Position numbers and translations under genes: made by a program. Under the pieces are notes generated by a model. That model did no database searches. It saw only the letters and a program-made list of their open reading frames with translations, and was not told the origin of the DNA. Source: an uncultured bacterium (GTDB lineage: Bacteria; Verrucomicrobiota; Kiritimatiellia; CAIKKV01; CALHGX01). From it: 34,931 nt of DNA. Each line of letters begins with the position of its first letter. Position 1 is the first letter of the stretch. Location of the stretch: positions 1 through 34,931 of the forward strand of contig CALHGX010000033.1 in assembly GCA_938031185.1 (NCBI GenBank). Direction: 5' to 3'. Below, one piece after another: positions 1 to 6,804 of the stretch.

Positions 1-61
1 CGGCCTCCAGAGCCCCCTTCGCCTTGAATTCCTCCGAATGCTTCCGCCTCTTCGTCGCCAT
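1..61 (-). CDS. IS3-family transposase OrfA, N-terminal 20 residues (partial)
   Basis: An ATG at 61 opens a frame that runs off the left edge. Its first residues, MATKRRKHSEEFKAK, match the typical start of IS3/IS911-type OrfA, the helix-turn-helix subunit that binds the element ends and is fused to OrfB by programmed frameshifting. Only the beginning is visible, so neither the helix-turn-helix nor the frameshift site can be judged. Family members usually read KAKVAL at this point, where this copy has KAKGAL, a possible sign of drift. The gene sits about 60 bases inside the element end, as expected. Confidence 0.7.
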   Translation of the reverse strand, partial: MATKRRKHSEEFKAKGALEA

Positions 62-139
62 CTCAGAACCCCCGCTTTCTTGGACGTCATCCTGCCAAAA
101 TCTTGGCTTAGCTACCTGTCCAAAAAACGGGGTGCACTA
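1..139 (-). mobile_element. IS3-family insertion sequence, 5' end (truncated by window edge)
   Basis: The segment holds the start of an IS3-type OrfA reading leftwards off the window, and an outer terminal repeat at about 117-139. Read on the minus strand from outside in, the end runs TGC, ACCCCG, six T, GGACAG. This resembles the end seen at 34791-34814 (ACCCCG, seven bases, GGACA). The exact outermost base is uncertain: TG at 133-136 is the usual IS3 terminus, but a few more bases may belong. The assignment rests on the OrfA start plus the ACCCCG...GGACA repeat, which recalls IS2/IS3-group ends. Confidence 0.6.
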
Positions 140-143
140 CCGC

Positions 144-173
144 CGGACCGATGGATGGCCGTCCATCGGTCCG
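144..173 (-). terminator. Perfect 12-bp stem-loop downstream of ferredoxin
   Basis: Arms 144-155 and 162-173 are perfectly complementary (CGGACCGATGGA and its reverse complement) around a 6-nt loop. The structure lies 42 bases past the ferredoxin stop and only a few bases outside the IS3 end. No T-run follows directly on the minus strand; the nearest T tract is inside the IS end. It may be the original ferredoxin terminator whose tail was displaced by the insertion, or a palindrome used as an IS target. Confidence 0.4.
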
Positions 174-214
174 ATCGGACATGAAGGACATGGAGCGCTC
201 ATGAATCATCCGGC

Positions 215-403
215 TCAAGTGGTGATGCGGATAGCCTCGACAGGACACGCTTCCGCCGCTTCGCGGCAAGAAGCTGTGGCGCTGTCCGGCACATCCGATA
301 CTCTCACCCGGGCCACACTGTCTCCCATCTCAAACACTTCGGGACACATGTCACAGCATAATCCACATCCCGTACAAATATCGGCATCCACTGACGCTTT
401 CAT
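215..403 (-). CDS. Small single-cluster [4Fe-4S] ferredoxin
   Basis: A 62-residue electron carrier, the usual size of Thermotoga/Clostridium-style monocluster ferredoxins. C10, C13 and C16 (CTGCGLC) with C53 in a CPVEAI motif are the expected four ligands. C20 and C46 are placed like the pair that forms a disulfide in the Thermotoga protein, and C17 is extra. The protein is cytoplasmic with no targeting signal. Start 403 was chosen because the family begins MKxxVDxxxCxGC and because GGAGG sits 5 bases upstream. In-frame ATGs at 451 and 478 would add a non-homologous tail. It is monocistronic, with a stem-loop downstream. The redox partner cannot be told from the context. Confidence 0.85.
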   Translation of the reverse strand: MKASVDADICTGCGLCCDMCPEVFEMGDSVARVRVSDVPDSATASCREAAEACPVEAIRITT

Positions 404-515
404 GCCTTCCTCCACTTTGACATGCTTCACCTGTTCCCAGAAAGGCCCCATTTTCTTCCTTCTTTGCGTAGGAAGCAAGCCTCAACCATCGCCCCTCCGC
501 CTTACGGCAGACTGT

Positions 516-545
516 TTTGCAACACAAGGCTCTCAATTGTGCAAA
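516..545. repeat. Inverted repeat TTTGCA-N18-TGCAAA
   Basis: TTTGCA at 516-521 and TGCAAA at 540-545 form a dyad, with partial further pairing of CACAA and TTGTG inside. It lies about 113 bases upstream of the ferredoxin start and about 140 bases upstream of the prepilin promoter. It could be an operator for the ferredoxin gene; chance is not excluded. Confidence 0.25.
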
Positions 546-656
546 TTCCTACCACAAATTGAACAAAATAATGTCATCCGAACAATAAGCCACATTGATG
601 GCACTGTACTTGCTGGTAAAACGTCTGGTTGGCTCACGATCGTCGCAGAAAAGAGA

Positions 657-685
657 TTGACAGATGATGCAAGCTTCGTTAATCT
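657..685 (+). promoter_or_regulatory. Sigma-70-type promoter for the prepilin gene
   Basis: A perfect -35 box TTGACA (657-662), a 17-base spacer and a -10 box TAATCT (680-685) predict transcription starting near 692, about 37 bases before the prepilin ATG at 729. A Shine-Dalgarno-like AGAGG lies at 715-719. It is the strongest promoter match in the window. Confidence 0.7.
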
Positions 686-728
686 GTACTATGGATACTA
701 CATGGTAAGTTTTTAGAGGTCGTAGCTG

Positions 729-1196
729 ATGAAACGCCGCGCATACGGTCGGCTGGGGTTTACGCTAATGGAGATCATGATCGTGGTCATGATCATCGGC
801 CTGCTGGCCGCAATTGCAATTCCCGGCGTCACCCGCGCCCGACAGCGCGCGCAGAACACTCGTTTCATTGCGGACTTGAACGTGTCTGTGCGGGCCTTCG
901 AACAGTACGCGATAGAAACAGGCATATATCCCCCCGAGACGGCGCCAGCCGTGATACCCGACGGAATGAATGACTACTTGTCCAAGATGAACTGGGTCGG
1001 TCCGAACTCTGTAGGCGGCTCTTGGGACTGGGACTTCGAGCAACACGGCTTCCGGGCGGGGGTCTCTTCATTTGTCGGCGCGAATCTTGCCGATGCCCGC
1101 ATGGTTGAAATAGACAAGATGATAGATGACGGCGAGCTAGCCAGCGGCTCCTTCAGAAGACACGACCAAGGCTACATCTCCATCATTGAGCCATAA
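729..1196 (+). CDS. Type IV prepilin-like protein (PilE/GspG style)
   Basis: A 155-residue prepilin. A short basic leader (MKRRAYGRLG) ends in the prepilin peptidase site G|FTLMEIM with the conserved Glu at +5, followed by a hydrophobic helix to about residue 31. The remainder is a small globular domain rich in Trp and Gly (for example GGSWDWDFEQHGF), of a kind seen in pseudopilins of PVC bacteria. After cleavage and N-methylation it would sit in the inner membrane and assemble into a type IV or type II secretion pseudopilus. It stands alone: the nearby pilus locus at 2949-11081 is of the different Tad type, so this protein probably works with machinery encoded elsewhere. It has its own near-consensus promoter. 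Confidence 0.85.
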   Translation: MKRRAYGRLGFTLMEIMIVVMIIGLLAAIAIPGVTRARQRAQNTRFIADLNVSVRAFEQYAIETGIYPPETAPAVIPDGMNDYLSKMNWVGPNSVGGSWDWDFEQHGFRAGVSSFVGANLADARMVEIDKMIDDGELASGSFRRHDQGYISIIEP

Positions 1197-1227
1197 CTTA
1201 ACCGCTGGCGGGATCAACCGGCCGCTT

Positions 1228-1503
1228 TCAATACCGACCGCCGCCTTGACGGTTATCGCGTGGCTTGGCCTCGTTAACCATCAATTTCCGCCCTTGGAAA
1301 TCCTGCCCGTTAAACTGCTGAACGACCCTGTCTGCCTCCTCTTGCGAACTCATTTCGACGAACGCGAACCCCCTGCTGCGATTCGAGAACTTGTCCATGA
1401 TTAGCTCGCACGACTTGACGCTCCCCGCCCGGGAAAGCAGGCTGATGATATCCTCCTCCGTTGCCTCAAATGGAAGATTCCCCACATACAATCGCGTGCC
1501 CAT
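1228..1503 (-). CDS. RRM-type RNA-binding protein
   Basis: A 91-residue single RNA recognition motif protein. RNP2 is LYVGNL (residues 4-9) and RNP1 is RGFAFVEM (around residues 43-50), followed by a short basic Gly/Arg tail ending RQGGGRY. Such one-domain glycine-tailed proteins are common in cyanobacteria and PVC bacteria and bind RNA in the cytoplasm, with cold-response roles reported for some. Start 1503 gives MGTRLYVGNL, like family members, with AAAGGAG 9 bases upstream. The ATG at 1509 is only 3 bases from that site. The gene lies 108 bases downstream of the CxxC-repeat gene on the same strand and may share its transcript. No clear terminator is seen between them. Confidence 0.9.
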   Translation of the reverse strand: MGTRLYVGNLPFEATEEDIISLLSRAGSVKSCELIMDKFSNRSRGFAFVEMSSQEEADRVVQQFNGQDFQGRKLMVNEAKPRDNRQGGGRY

Positions 1504-1611
1504 AACCATCTTCTCCTTTCTTTATCTTCCTCAAAAAACGGCACATACCCCTCCCGGCCAATAAGGACTTTCTCCGGCTACGGCAGACATCCTGGCTGCG
1601 TCGCGAGCTAT

Positions 1612-2790
1612 TCAATCCACGCGAGTTCGGACTCGTCCTGTGCCCCGGCATCCGGCACACAGACGAACTCCGGCGCCGTGACACTCGGTACAAACCTCGT
1701 CCCGCCACCGGCCCGACCCCTTGCAGCGAGAGCAGCTCGCGAGCCCCTTCCCTGCGCATCGGTCGCATGGTTGAGGCTCTCCCACTCCCGAGCAGACAGC
1801 ACAAACCGCAACCCCTTTGCCTTGGCATCTCGCGCACTCCACCCACGCCTTGCCTTGGCAAGTCCGGCAGGATACAAGGCCCTTGCCGCGACAAGTCGGG
1901 CAAGCCCGCGTGATCGGCCGCACCCTTCCCTTCGGCAGGTCGTTCGCAAATCCTTGCCCCCTGCAATCGGGACATGTTTGCGTGCCCATGATGCAGTCGG
2001 CATTCGAACAGGGCCTCTTGCCGAGCCCCCCGCATGCGCTGCATCCGTGCAACCCCGTTCCGCCGCACGTCATGCAGATCTCAGCCGCCGCGCAAGCCAG
2101 GGCCGCCTGGTTCTGAATGCTGAGCGTCCTCACGAGCTTGGGCGGCACCCATACATCCCCTTGGGCCACCCAGCCTTCCGCCCTCTGCCGCTCAAGGAAC
2201 AGCCGCCGACTCTGGTTTCGGACCAGACTGGTTTCCTCCCGCGATCTTCTCCCTTGAAGGCGTCCCGCCCCCTGACACAGCGGGCACGGCGTTCCATCGG
2301 AAACTATCTGCTGATCATTGCCATCCACCGTCCGATACCGAAGCACTCTCCGGCCTCTTCCGCCACAGGCGAAACACGCGCGATCAACGATGGGAAGCCT
2401 CTCCCGGGCCAGCTTCATTTCTTCAGCGGCCGTCATCCGAAGCGATTCGCAAGCCGGGTGCGCCGCCAGCGCCCGCGCGTTCCGGGCGAAGAACCATGCC
2501 GCCCAGTGCCGTCCATTCTGCCGTTCTTTGATAGCCGATTCCGTCTGTTCCCTAATCGCCTCCCGCCAGTCCCGGTCGGCCTCCGGCTCAGGCGTCATGC
2601 GCGCTGACGCATTCCCAACGGAAGCATTCTCTCCACAATGCCGGCAGACACCCTCGTTCGTTGCTCCGATTTCGCGTCCGCAATGGCCACACACACGAAC
2701 CGTCTCATCCCCATTCACCCGCCCAGACACTAGAAAAAAGGCGATCGAGATCGCCTGCACCCAACACCACAACTGGCCCTGCCCAGCCAT
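1612..2790 (-). CDS. Secreted/membrane-anchored protein with about 14 DnaJ-like CxxCxGxG units
   Basis: A 392-residue protein of unknown function. The N terminus is a signal peptide or anchor (hydrophobic stretch about residues 9-23). Next is a zinc-ribbon pair (CGHC...CRHC) and a charged helical region. From about residue 140 there is a long array of CxxCxGxG units (CFACGGRGR, CPLCQGAGR, CMTCGGTGL, CSACGGLGK, CPDCRGQGF, CPTCRGKGL and so on to CAGCRGTGR). DnaJ has four such units that bind two zincs. Here there are roughly fourteen, and there is no J domain (no HPD) and no DnaJ substrate-binding domain. A metal-binding scaffold or a redox/chaperone role outside the cytoplasm is possible but not shown. 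GTG at 2811 is an alternative start. The gene is divergent from the Tad locus, with a shared 158-bp control region. Confidence 0.7.
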   Translation of the reverse strand: MAGQGQLWCWVQAISIAFFLVSGRVNGDETVRVCGHCGREIGATNEGVCRHCGENASVGNASARMTPEPEADRDWREAIREQTESAIKERQNGRHWAAWFFARNARALAAHPACESLRMTAAEEMKLARERLPIVDRACFACGGRGRRVLRYRTVDGNDQQIVSDGTPCPLCQGAGRLQGRRSREETSLVRNQSRRLFLERQRAEGWVAQGDVWVPPKLVRTLSIQNQAALACAAAEICMTCGGTGLHGCSACGGLGKRPCSNADCIMGTQTCPDCRGQGFANDLPKGRVRPITRACPTCRGKGLVSCRTCQGKAWVECARCQGKGVAVCAVCSGVGEPQPCDRCAGKGLASCSRCKGSGRWRDEVCTECHGAGVRLCAGCRGTGRVRTRVD

Positions 2791-2948
2791 TGCAACCCGC
2801 TCTTCCTCCACGATGGCGACCGCCCGTCCCCTCTATTCCACCAGATCTCGCCGCCTGTATCGTGTGCAATATGTGTAGCATGCACCGCGTCTTTATGATA
2901 ACAAGAAACTGCGGTTGGTGCGGAATGGCAAAGTGCCGGAGGAAAGAA
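2791..2948. promoter_or_regulatory. Divergent control region upstream of the Tad locus
   Basis: This region separates the minus-strand CxxC protein from the first plus-strand pilin. TATGAT at 2894-2899 could be a -10 box for the Tad operon, but no good -35 box is seen at the right distance. A strong ribosome binding site (GGAGG, 2938-2942) precedes the pilin ATG at 2949. Confidence 0.3.
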
Positions 2949-3113
2949 ATGCCGACCTCCTTGATTTCACGGGCGAACGGTCAGGCGCTGCTGGAATATG
3001 TCGTCGCAACAGGCGTCTTCCTCGCGGCGACGGCCATCTTGGCCCTGCTCGTCTATGCGTTTAAGGAACAGGGGGGGCGCATGTTGGAACTGATCGCGGC
3101 CGACTTCCCTTGA
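2949..3113 (+). CDS. Flp-size class III pilin-like protein 1
   Basis: A 54-residue pilin-like protein opening the Tad locus. After MPTSLISRANG comes QALLEYVVAT, so the predicted prepilin cleavage is G|QALLEY with Glu at +5 and Tyr at +6, the hallmark of Flp/class III pilins. One hydrophobic helix (about residues 15-37) and a short polar tail follow. It is longer upstream in the same frame, but GGAGG placed 6 bases before ATG 2949 and the leader structure fix this start. After processing it would be the major or minor Flp pilin, or a small pseudopilin. The next gene encodes a second similar protein, so which one is the main subunit is unclear. Confidence 0.75.
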   Translation: MPTSLISRANGQALLEYVVATGVFLAATAILALLVYAFKEQGGRMLELIAADFP

Positions 3114-3147
3114 GCGCGGGCATGAGAAGAACAAGGCAGGAGGAAAC

Positions 3148-3384
3148 ATGACGTGGTGCATGCGTAAGAAACGCGGACAGGCAATGACCGAGTACATCAT
3201 CATCGTCGTCCTGGTGGCGTTGGCCGCCATCGCAATCCTGGCGGTGTTCAGCGACACCATCCGTTCCAAGATCGGCGGGGCTGTCGAGGAACTCGGCGGC
3301 GATTCAGGCAAGAAGACCGAGGCGCTTCAGACCGAATCCAAACAGTTCCTGAAAGATCTCGATTCCGACGGCGCCGCCAATTGA
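3148..3384 (+). CDS. Flp/Fap class III pilin-like protein 2
   Basis: A 78-residue pilin with leader MTWCMRKKRG, processing site G|QAMTEYIIIV (Glu +5, Tyr +6), a hydrophobic helix to about residue 33 and an acidic, lysine-rich tail of some 40 residues. This is the classic Flp pilin plan and the best candidate for the pilus subunit here. The ribosome binding site is very strong (AGGAGG, 5 bases before the ATG), consistent with high expression. It lies 34 bases after the first pilin-like gene and 97 bases before tadE. The tail is longer than in many Flp pilins. Confidence 0.8.
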   Translation: MTWCMRKKRGQAMTEYIIIVVLVALAAIAILAVFSDTIRSKIGGAVEELGGDSGKKTEALQTESKQFLKDLDSDGAAN

Positions 3385-3481
3385 TGCTTCTCCGACGGAA
3401 CGGATCGCAACCGACGATTCAAGCCCTGTCCGCCGGGAACGCCGGCCCCACCACACGCTCTTGGCGGGGTGGAGATTCGCC

Positions 3482-4111
3482 ATGAAATCGCATGCATCGC
3501 GGCGACCGAAAAAAAAGACATCGTATCGGTTGCGGGCCGGGCAGGCCCTGATCGAGTCCTGCCTGGCCGTAGTGCTGTTGTGTTTGATTCTGATGGGCGT
3601 TCTGCAACTTGTCCGCGCCTTCGCCGCCGCCGAAATTCTCGACCACGCCGCCGCAGCCGCCGCTCGCGCTCACGCGGTCGGGTTCAACCCCTTCATGGTG
3701 TTCAAGACGGCGCGCGCCGCCTCGATTCCGGCGGCCGGCCGTCTCACGCATCCGCCGCCCCCCCCCGCGTCCGGAGCCGCCATTTGGGGGACGGCCCGCG
3801 CGGGCGATTTGATGGACCTCGCGTTCCGCGCGGCGCCCGTTGCTCCGCAACTGGCTATCGAACACTCCCGAATACCTCTCTATCTGGGCGCACGGCGGTA
3901 CGGCGAACTGGGCAGCATCCTGAACTACGAACAGTGGGACACCTTTCACCGCCCCATCGTGACCGAATTCGGCGAGACGCTCTTGCAGGTAGCCCTCCGG
4001 CATGAGCGCCCAATGCGCTTTCCTTTCTGGCGCGCGTTCTCCTCCCGCGACACCCTGCGGCTGGAATCCCGTGTGACCATGGACAATCATTCTCCCCTCT
4101 ACCTTGAATAG
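3482..4111 (+). CDS. TadE-like pseudopilin
   Basis: A 209-residue minor pseudopilin of the Tad apparatus. It has a strongly basic leader (MKSHASRRPKKKTSYRLRAG), a class III site G|QALIESCLAV with Glu at +5, and a hydrophobic helix to about residue 48. The helix continues as an Ala-rich amphipathic segment. A proline-rich stretch (PPPPPASG) precedes a periplasmic domain of about 120 residues. TadE proteins are processed by TadV and are needed for Flp pilus assembly or secretion. ATG 3482 is preferred to TTG 3461 because GGGGTGGAG precedes it. Its end overlaps the next gene by 8 bases, so the two are translationally coupled. Confidence 0.8.
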   Translation: MKSHASRRPKKKTSYRLRAGQALIESCLAVVLLCLILMGVLQLVRAFAAAEILDHAAAAAARAHAVGFNPFMVFKTARAASIPAAGRLTHPPPPPASGAAIWGTARAGDLMDLAFRAAPVAPQLAIEHSRIPLYLGARRYGELGSILNYEQWDTFHRPIVTEFGETLLQVALRHERPMRFPFWRAFSSRDTLRLESRVTMDNHSPLYLE

Positions 4112-5507
4112 GACTCATCAGCGTCGCCATCGCGTGGGCCAGGTCTTGATTTTCATGACGCTGGTGCTGTTTCTGCTTGCGCTGGCTGCGCTGTGGAGTT
4201 TTGATCTTCACAAAATCCTCGCGGTCAAGTTGCGCGCCCGCAATGCCGGCGATGCCGCGGCCCTCGCCGCGGCCCGCTGGCAGGGCATCACGTTGAACCT
4301 GATCGGCGAACTGAACCTGCTCCAGGTCGCAGCCTGGAGCGAAGCCGTCGAGCGAGGCGAAGCCGACGCCCTCGCCGCTCGCGCTCTCGCCGATCTTCAG
4401 GCGCGCCTCTGCTATGTGGGGCCCTTGATCGGATTTTTGGCGGCCCAGCAGGCCGCCAAAAACAACGGCCTGTACGTGAACCCGGAAGCCACGCAGACGC
4501 TCCAGCGCCACGCCGCCGTCGTCCGCGCCCAATACCCTATTCGCTTCCCGATCCCCCCTTACGTGAACGATCCGCCAACGTCCACGGCCTGGGACGACTA
4601 CGCCATGATGCTCGATGCCCTCGCCACGCTGGGCGTGGCGGCCGAGGCCGACAACGCTCGATGGTATTTCGATTTCACATCCACCGACCACTTTCTTCTG
4701 AACCCCGCGTTCTACGATGCCGTCGCCACAAGCGACTGGTGCTGGTTTCTTCATTACGCCATGGATCTCCTGCGGGCCTACCGCAACTGGCGCGATTGGC
4801 CTCCACTTCCGCTCCGGCGCGAAGCGGAGCCGATGAATTCCGAGTTGTTCGGGCTTCACCTGACCAAAGTCCGCACCCCCTTTCTTCCGCCGGAGGACCA
4901 TGACGCCATTCTGGCCATGGCAAGCCAGGCGACAGGCGCGGCTGTGACGGATGCTGTTTTTCAGGCGGCAGCCGACTGGTTCTGCTACCGGGAGAGCGAC
5001 TGGGCCAACTGGAGCGAACGGCTTCCCGACGGATTCCCTTTTGTTGGTCGGATCAAGCCGCAATACGACTACGTCGGCGCCGACGCGGCCGTGCGGGTGG
5101 AAGCCATTGCAACCCGTTTGACGCCCGCGGCAGGCGCTAAATCCATCACGTGGACGGCGGCGGCAAAGCCCTTCGGCCATCTCGACGGACCCACCCCACC
5201 CCACCGCTACCAGCTTGTCCTGCCCGCCTTCCATAGCGTTCGGCTGATCCCTGTGGACGCTTCCACCGCTCCGGCAAGCGGCAGCCGACCCGGCTGGACC
5301 ACCCATATCCGCGAACACCTCCCGGCTTACGCGCAAGGCGGCAACTCGGCCCTTTCTCCCGATTGTTGGTACTGCCTTCAGTTGGCCACCTGGGAAAACA
5401 GCACGTTCAGGCAGCAAGGTCTCAACTGGCTGGCCGAACACCGCAACGACTGCCATCACCCCGGCCCCGGCCCGGGATACGGAGGCGGAACAAGACGAGG
5501 ACACTGA
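4104..5507 (+). CDS. TadG-like membrane-anchored pilus protein
   Basis: A 467-residue protein. The basic leader MNRTHQRRHRVG is followed by QVLIFMTLVLFLLALAAL, then a segment ending GDAAALAAAR, close to the TadG N-terminal pattern in which the helix is followed by a (D/N)AAALAAA stretch. The long periplasmic part is Trp/Ala rich and shows no von Willebrand A metal site, unlike many TadG proteins. The prepilin-like G|Q site is present, but +5 is Phe instead of Glu, so processing or assembly may differ. The start is TTG at 4104, overlapping tadE. GTG at 4134 would remove the basic leader and is less likely. Function is inferred from position and N-terminal plan. Confidence 0.65.
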   Translation: MNRTHQRRHRVGQVLIFMTLVLFLLALAALWSFDLHKILAVKLRARNAGDAAALAAARWQGITLNLIGELNLLQVAAWSEAVERGEADALAARALADLQARLCYVGPLIGFLAAQQAAKNNGLYVNPEATQTLQRHAAVVRAQYPIRFPIPPYVNDPPTSTAWDDYAMMLDALATLGVAAEADNARWYFDFTSTDHFLLNPAFYDAVATSDWCWFLHYAMDLLRAYRNWRDWPPLPLRREAEPMNSELFGLHLTKVRTPFLPPEDHDAILAMASQATGAAVTDAVFQAAADWFCYRESDWANWSERLPDGFPFVGRIKPQYDYVGADAAVRVEAIATRLTPAAGAKSITWTAAAKPFGHLDGPTPPHRYQLVLPAFHSVRLIPVDASTAPASGSRPGWTTHIREHLPAYAQGGNSALSPDCWYCLQLATWENSTFRQQGLNWLAEHRNDCHHPGPGPGYGGGTRRGH

Positions 5508-5509
5508 AC

Positions 5510-6031
5510 ATGCTCCCGACAACAGGACGACGCGCAGGCCAGGCGCTTCTGGAACTGCTGGCAGGACTGGTCGCCCTGCTTGTTGTCATCGCGGCCACCA
5601 TTCACATTCAGCGTCTGGCCCGCGCCGAAACTGGCGCATGGCTGGCCGCGCGCCGCGAGGCCGGCTTCGACGCAATGCAAGCGGCCTATTGGCTCCGCAT
5701 GCCGGGCCCTCGATACGTCGCGGACTGGCGCAGGGGACCGGACGGGCGCCCCTATTCCCGCGACGACACGCCCATACCCGCCGATGCGGCATTCATCGCC
5801 CGGGGGGTGGTGTTCCACGCCCATCCAGCCTCCCTCCGCCTAGCTGTCCCGAACAACGCCATATCCGACCTTGAAGATTCTGCCGTGCATCTGGGGCTCT
5901 TCCGCTTCGTGCATGGCCACCATCAAACCGACCCAGTTCCGCTGGACGGCATCATGCGGAAACTGATCTATCGCGCCGATTCCTTGCGTATGGAGGCCGA
6001 CGCATGGCTCACATGGACCCGTATCGAATGA
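5510..6031 (+). CDS. Second TadE-like pseudopilin
   Basis: A 173-residue protein with short basic leader MLPTTGRRAG, class III processing site G|QALLELLAGL (Glu at +5), and one transmembrane helix to about residue 33. A periplasmic domain with little resemblance to the first TadE follows. It starts 2 bases after the preceding stop codon, with GAGG about 9 bases upstream, and its TGA overlaps the next ATG (ATGA, 6028-6031). Position and leader make it the partner pseudopilin of the TadE/TadG set (TadE/TadF style). The exact role is inferred. Confidence 0.7.
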   Translation: MLPTTGRRAGQALLELLAGLVALLVVIAATIHIQRLARAETGAWLAARREAGFDAMQAAYWLRMPGPRYVADWRRGPDGRPYSRDDTPIPADAAFIARGVVFHAHPASLRLAVPNNAISDLEDSAVHLGLFRFVHGHHQTDPVPLDGIMRKLIYRADSLRMEADAWLTWTRIE

Positions 6032-6780
6032 AGCACGGCCGAAGCATCATGCTGGCCGTGGCCCGGCTTGCATGCACACTGATTGTTGTCATGTGGCCTT
6101 TGGCCGCACAGGCAAGAGTGTTCCTCCGCCGCGCTGATGATGCCGGCGCACGGGCAGGCGCAACCGGTCTCTACGCCCCCATCCGTGTGTTGTCCACTCG
6201 CATGGTCGTGAACGGTCGCCCCACCCTGCTCACTGTGACGGCTACGCCGGAGCCTCCCACGCAAGCCGTGGCCCATCCGTCTGTTCTTCATGGTCGAGGC
6301 GCTGGAGCCCGCCGAGTCGGGCCGGCGGGGCCTTACGCAACGTGGGCGACGCCCCGGTCGGATGCTTCTTTGCGTCGTTTTGCGATGCGTCTGTCACCCT
6401 TTGGCGGCACCCTGCTCTTCGAGTTTAAAACGTTGGATGAACCGCAGATGGCGCGCGCCGCGTTCCCGGGATTGTCGTGGCCCTCTTTCCCGGGATGTCG
6501 GGAGCTATCCGCCATCGCGATGCCAGACCGCCATCTCGCCGTGAAAGTGATGGCCTCGGAAGCGCCGGTCCATCGGCTGCTGGATCATTTCGGCCGCCTG
6601 GCGCGGTCCGACGGATGGAAACCAATGTGGCCACCGGCCGGTCCCGACCTTGGGACTCGTGTTGGGCTTTGGATGCGCCAGCAGGACATCCTGATCGTCT
6701 CGGTTGATTCCGCTGGCCCTCGAACCCCGAATGTGGTTACGGTACTGTTCAAACGAACAGAGACATCACTGGCCCCCTAG
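6028..6780 (+). CDS. Unknown exported protein of the Tad locus
   Basis: A 250-residue protein I do not recognise. A signal peptide is visible (MKHGRSIMLAVARL..., hydrophobic core about residues 8-25, likely cleavage after AAQA at 28). The central region is Ala/Gly/Pro rich and the C-terminal 130 residues look like a compact domain, with DGWKPM and a closing strand-rich stretch (DILIVSVDS...VVTVLFKR). Start 6028 gives an ATGA overlap with the preceding gene; ATGs at 6004 and 6013 would also be in frame. It sits between the pseudopilins and cpaB, so it probably acts in the periplasm with the pilus. It has no visible lipobox and is not a secretin or TadD/TPR protein. Confidence 0.55.
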   Translation: MKHGRSIMLAVARLACTLIVVMWPLAAQARVFLRRADDAGARAGATGLYAPIRVLSTRMVVNGRPTLLTVTATPEPPTQAVAHPSVLHGRGAGARRVGPAGPYATWATPRSDASLRRFAMRLSPFGGTLLFEFKTLDEPQMARAAFPGLSWPSFPGCRELSAIAMPDRHLAVKVMASEAPVHRLLDHFGRLARSDGWKPMWPPAGPDLGTRVGLWMRQQDILIVSVDSAGPRTPNVVTVLFKRTETSLAP

Positions 6781-6804
6781 GCCGTGACGTCGCGGGAGAA
6801 GCAC

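Larger units (their letters stand above)
404..728. other. Intergenic region between ferredoxin and prepilin
   Basis: This 325-bp region separates two divergently transcribed genes. It is noticeably more AT-rich than its surroundings. It holds a strong plus-strand promoter at 657-685 and an imperfect dyad at 516-545. I see no convincing minus-strand promoter for the ferredoxin, and no RNA gene. Confidence 0.5.

Noticed and set aside
24-716. 230-codon open frame on the plus strand across the ferredoxin and the prepilin promoter
   Set aside because: It begins inside the IS end, covers a palindrome, the antisense of a well-defined ferredoxin and a consensus promoter, and has no ribosome site.
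1504-1611. Terminator between the CxxC-repeat gene and the RRM gene (T6 run)
   Set aside because: The bases before the T-run form at best a 3-4 bp stem, too weak to support a terminator.
1612-2790. Calling the CxxC-repeat gene dnaJ
   Set aside because: There is no J domain with HPD and no C-terminal substrate domains, the protein has a signal/anchor segment and far too many CxxC units.
3855-5522. 555-codon open frame on the minus strand opposite tadE/tadG
   Set aside because: It lies fully antisense to genes with clear pseudopilin leaders, has low-complexity Arg/Gly/Val composition and no recognisable motif. It is a by-product of GC-rich codon use.
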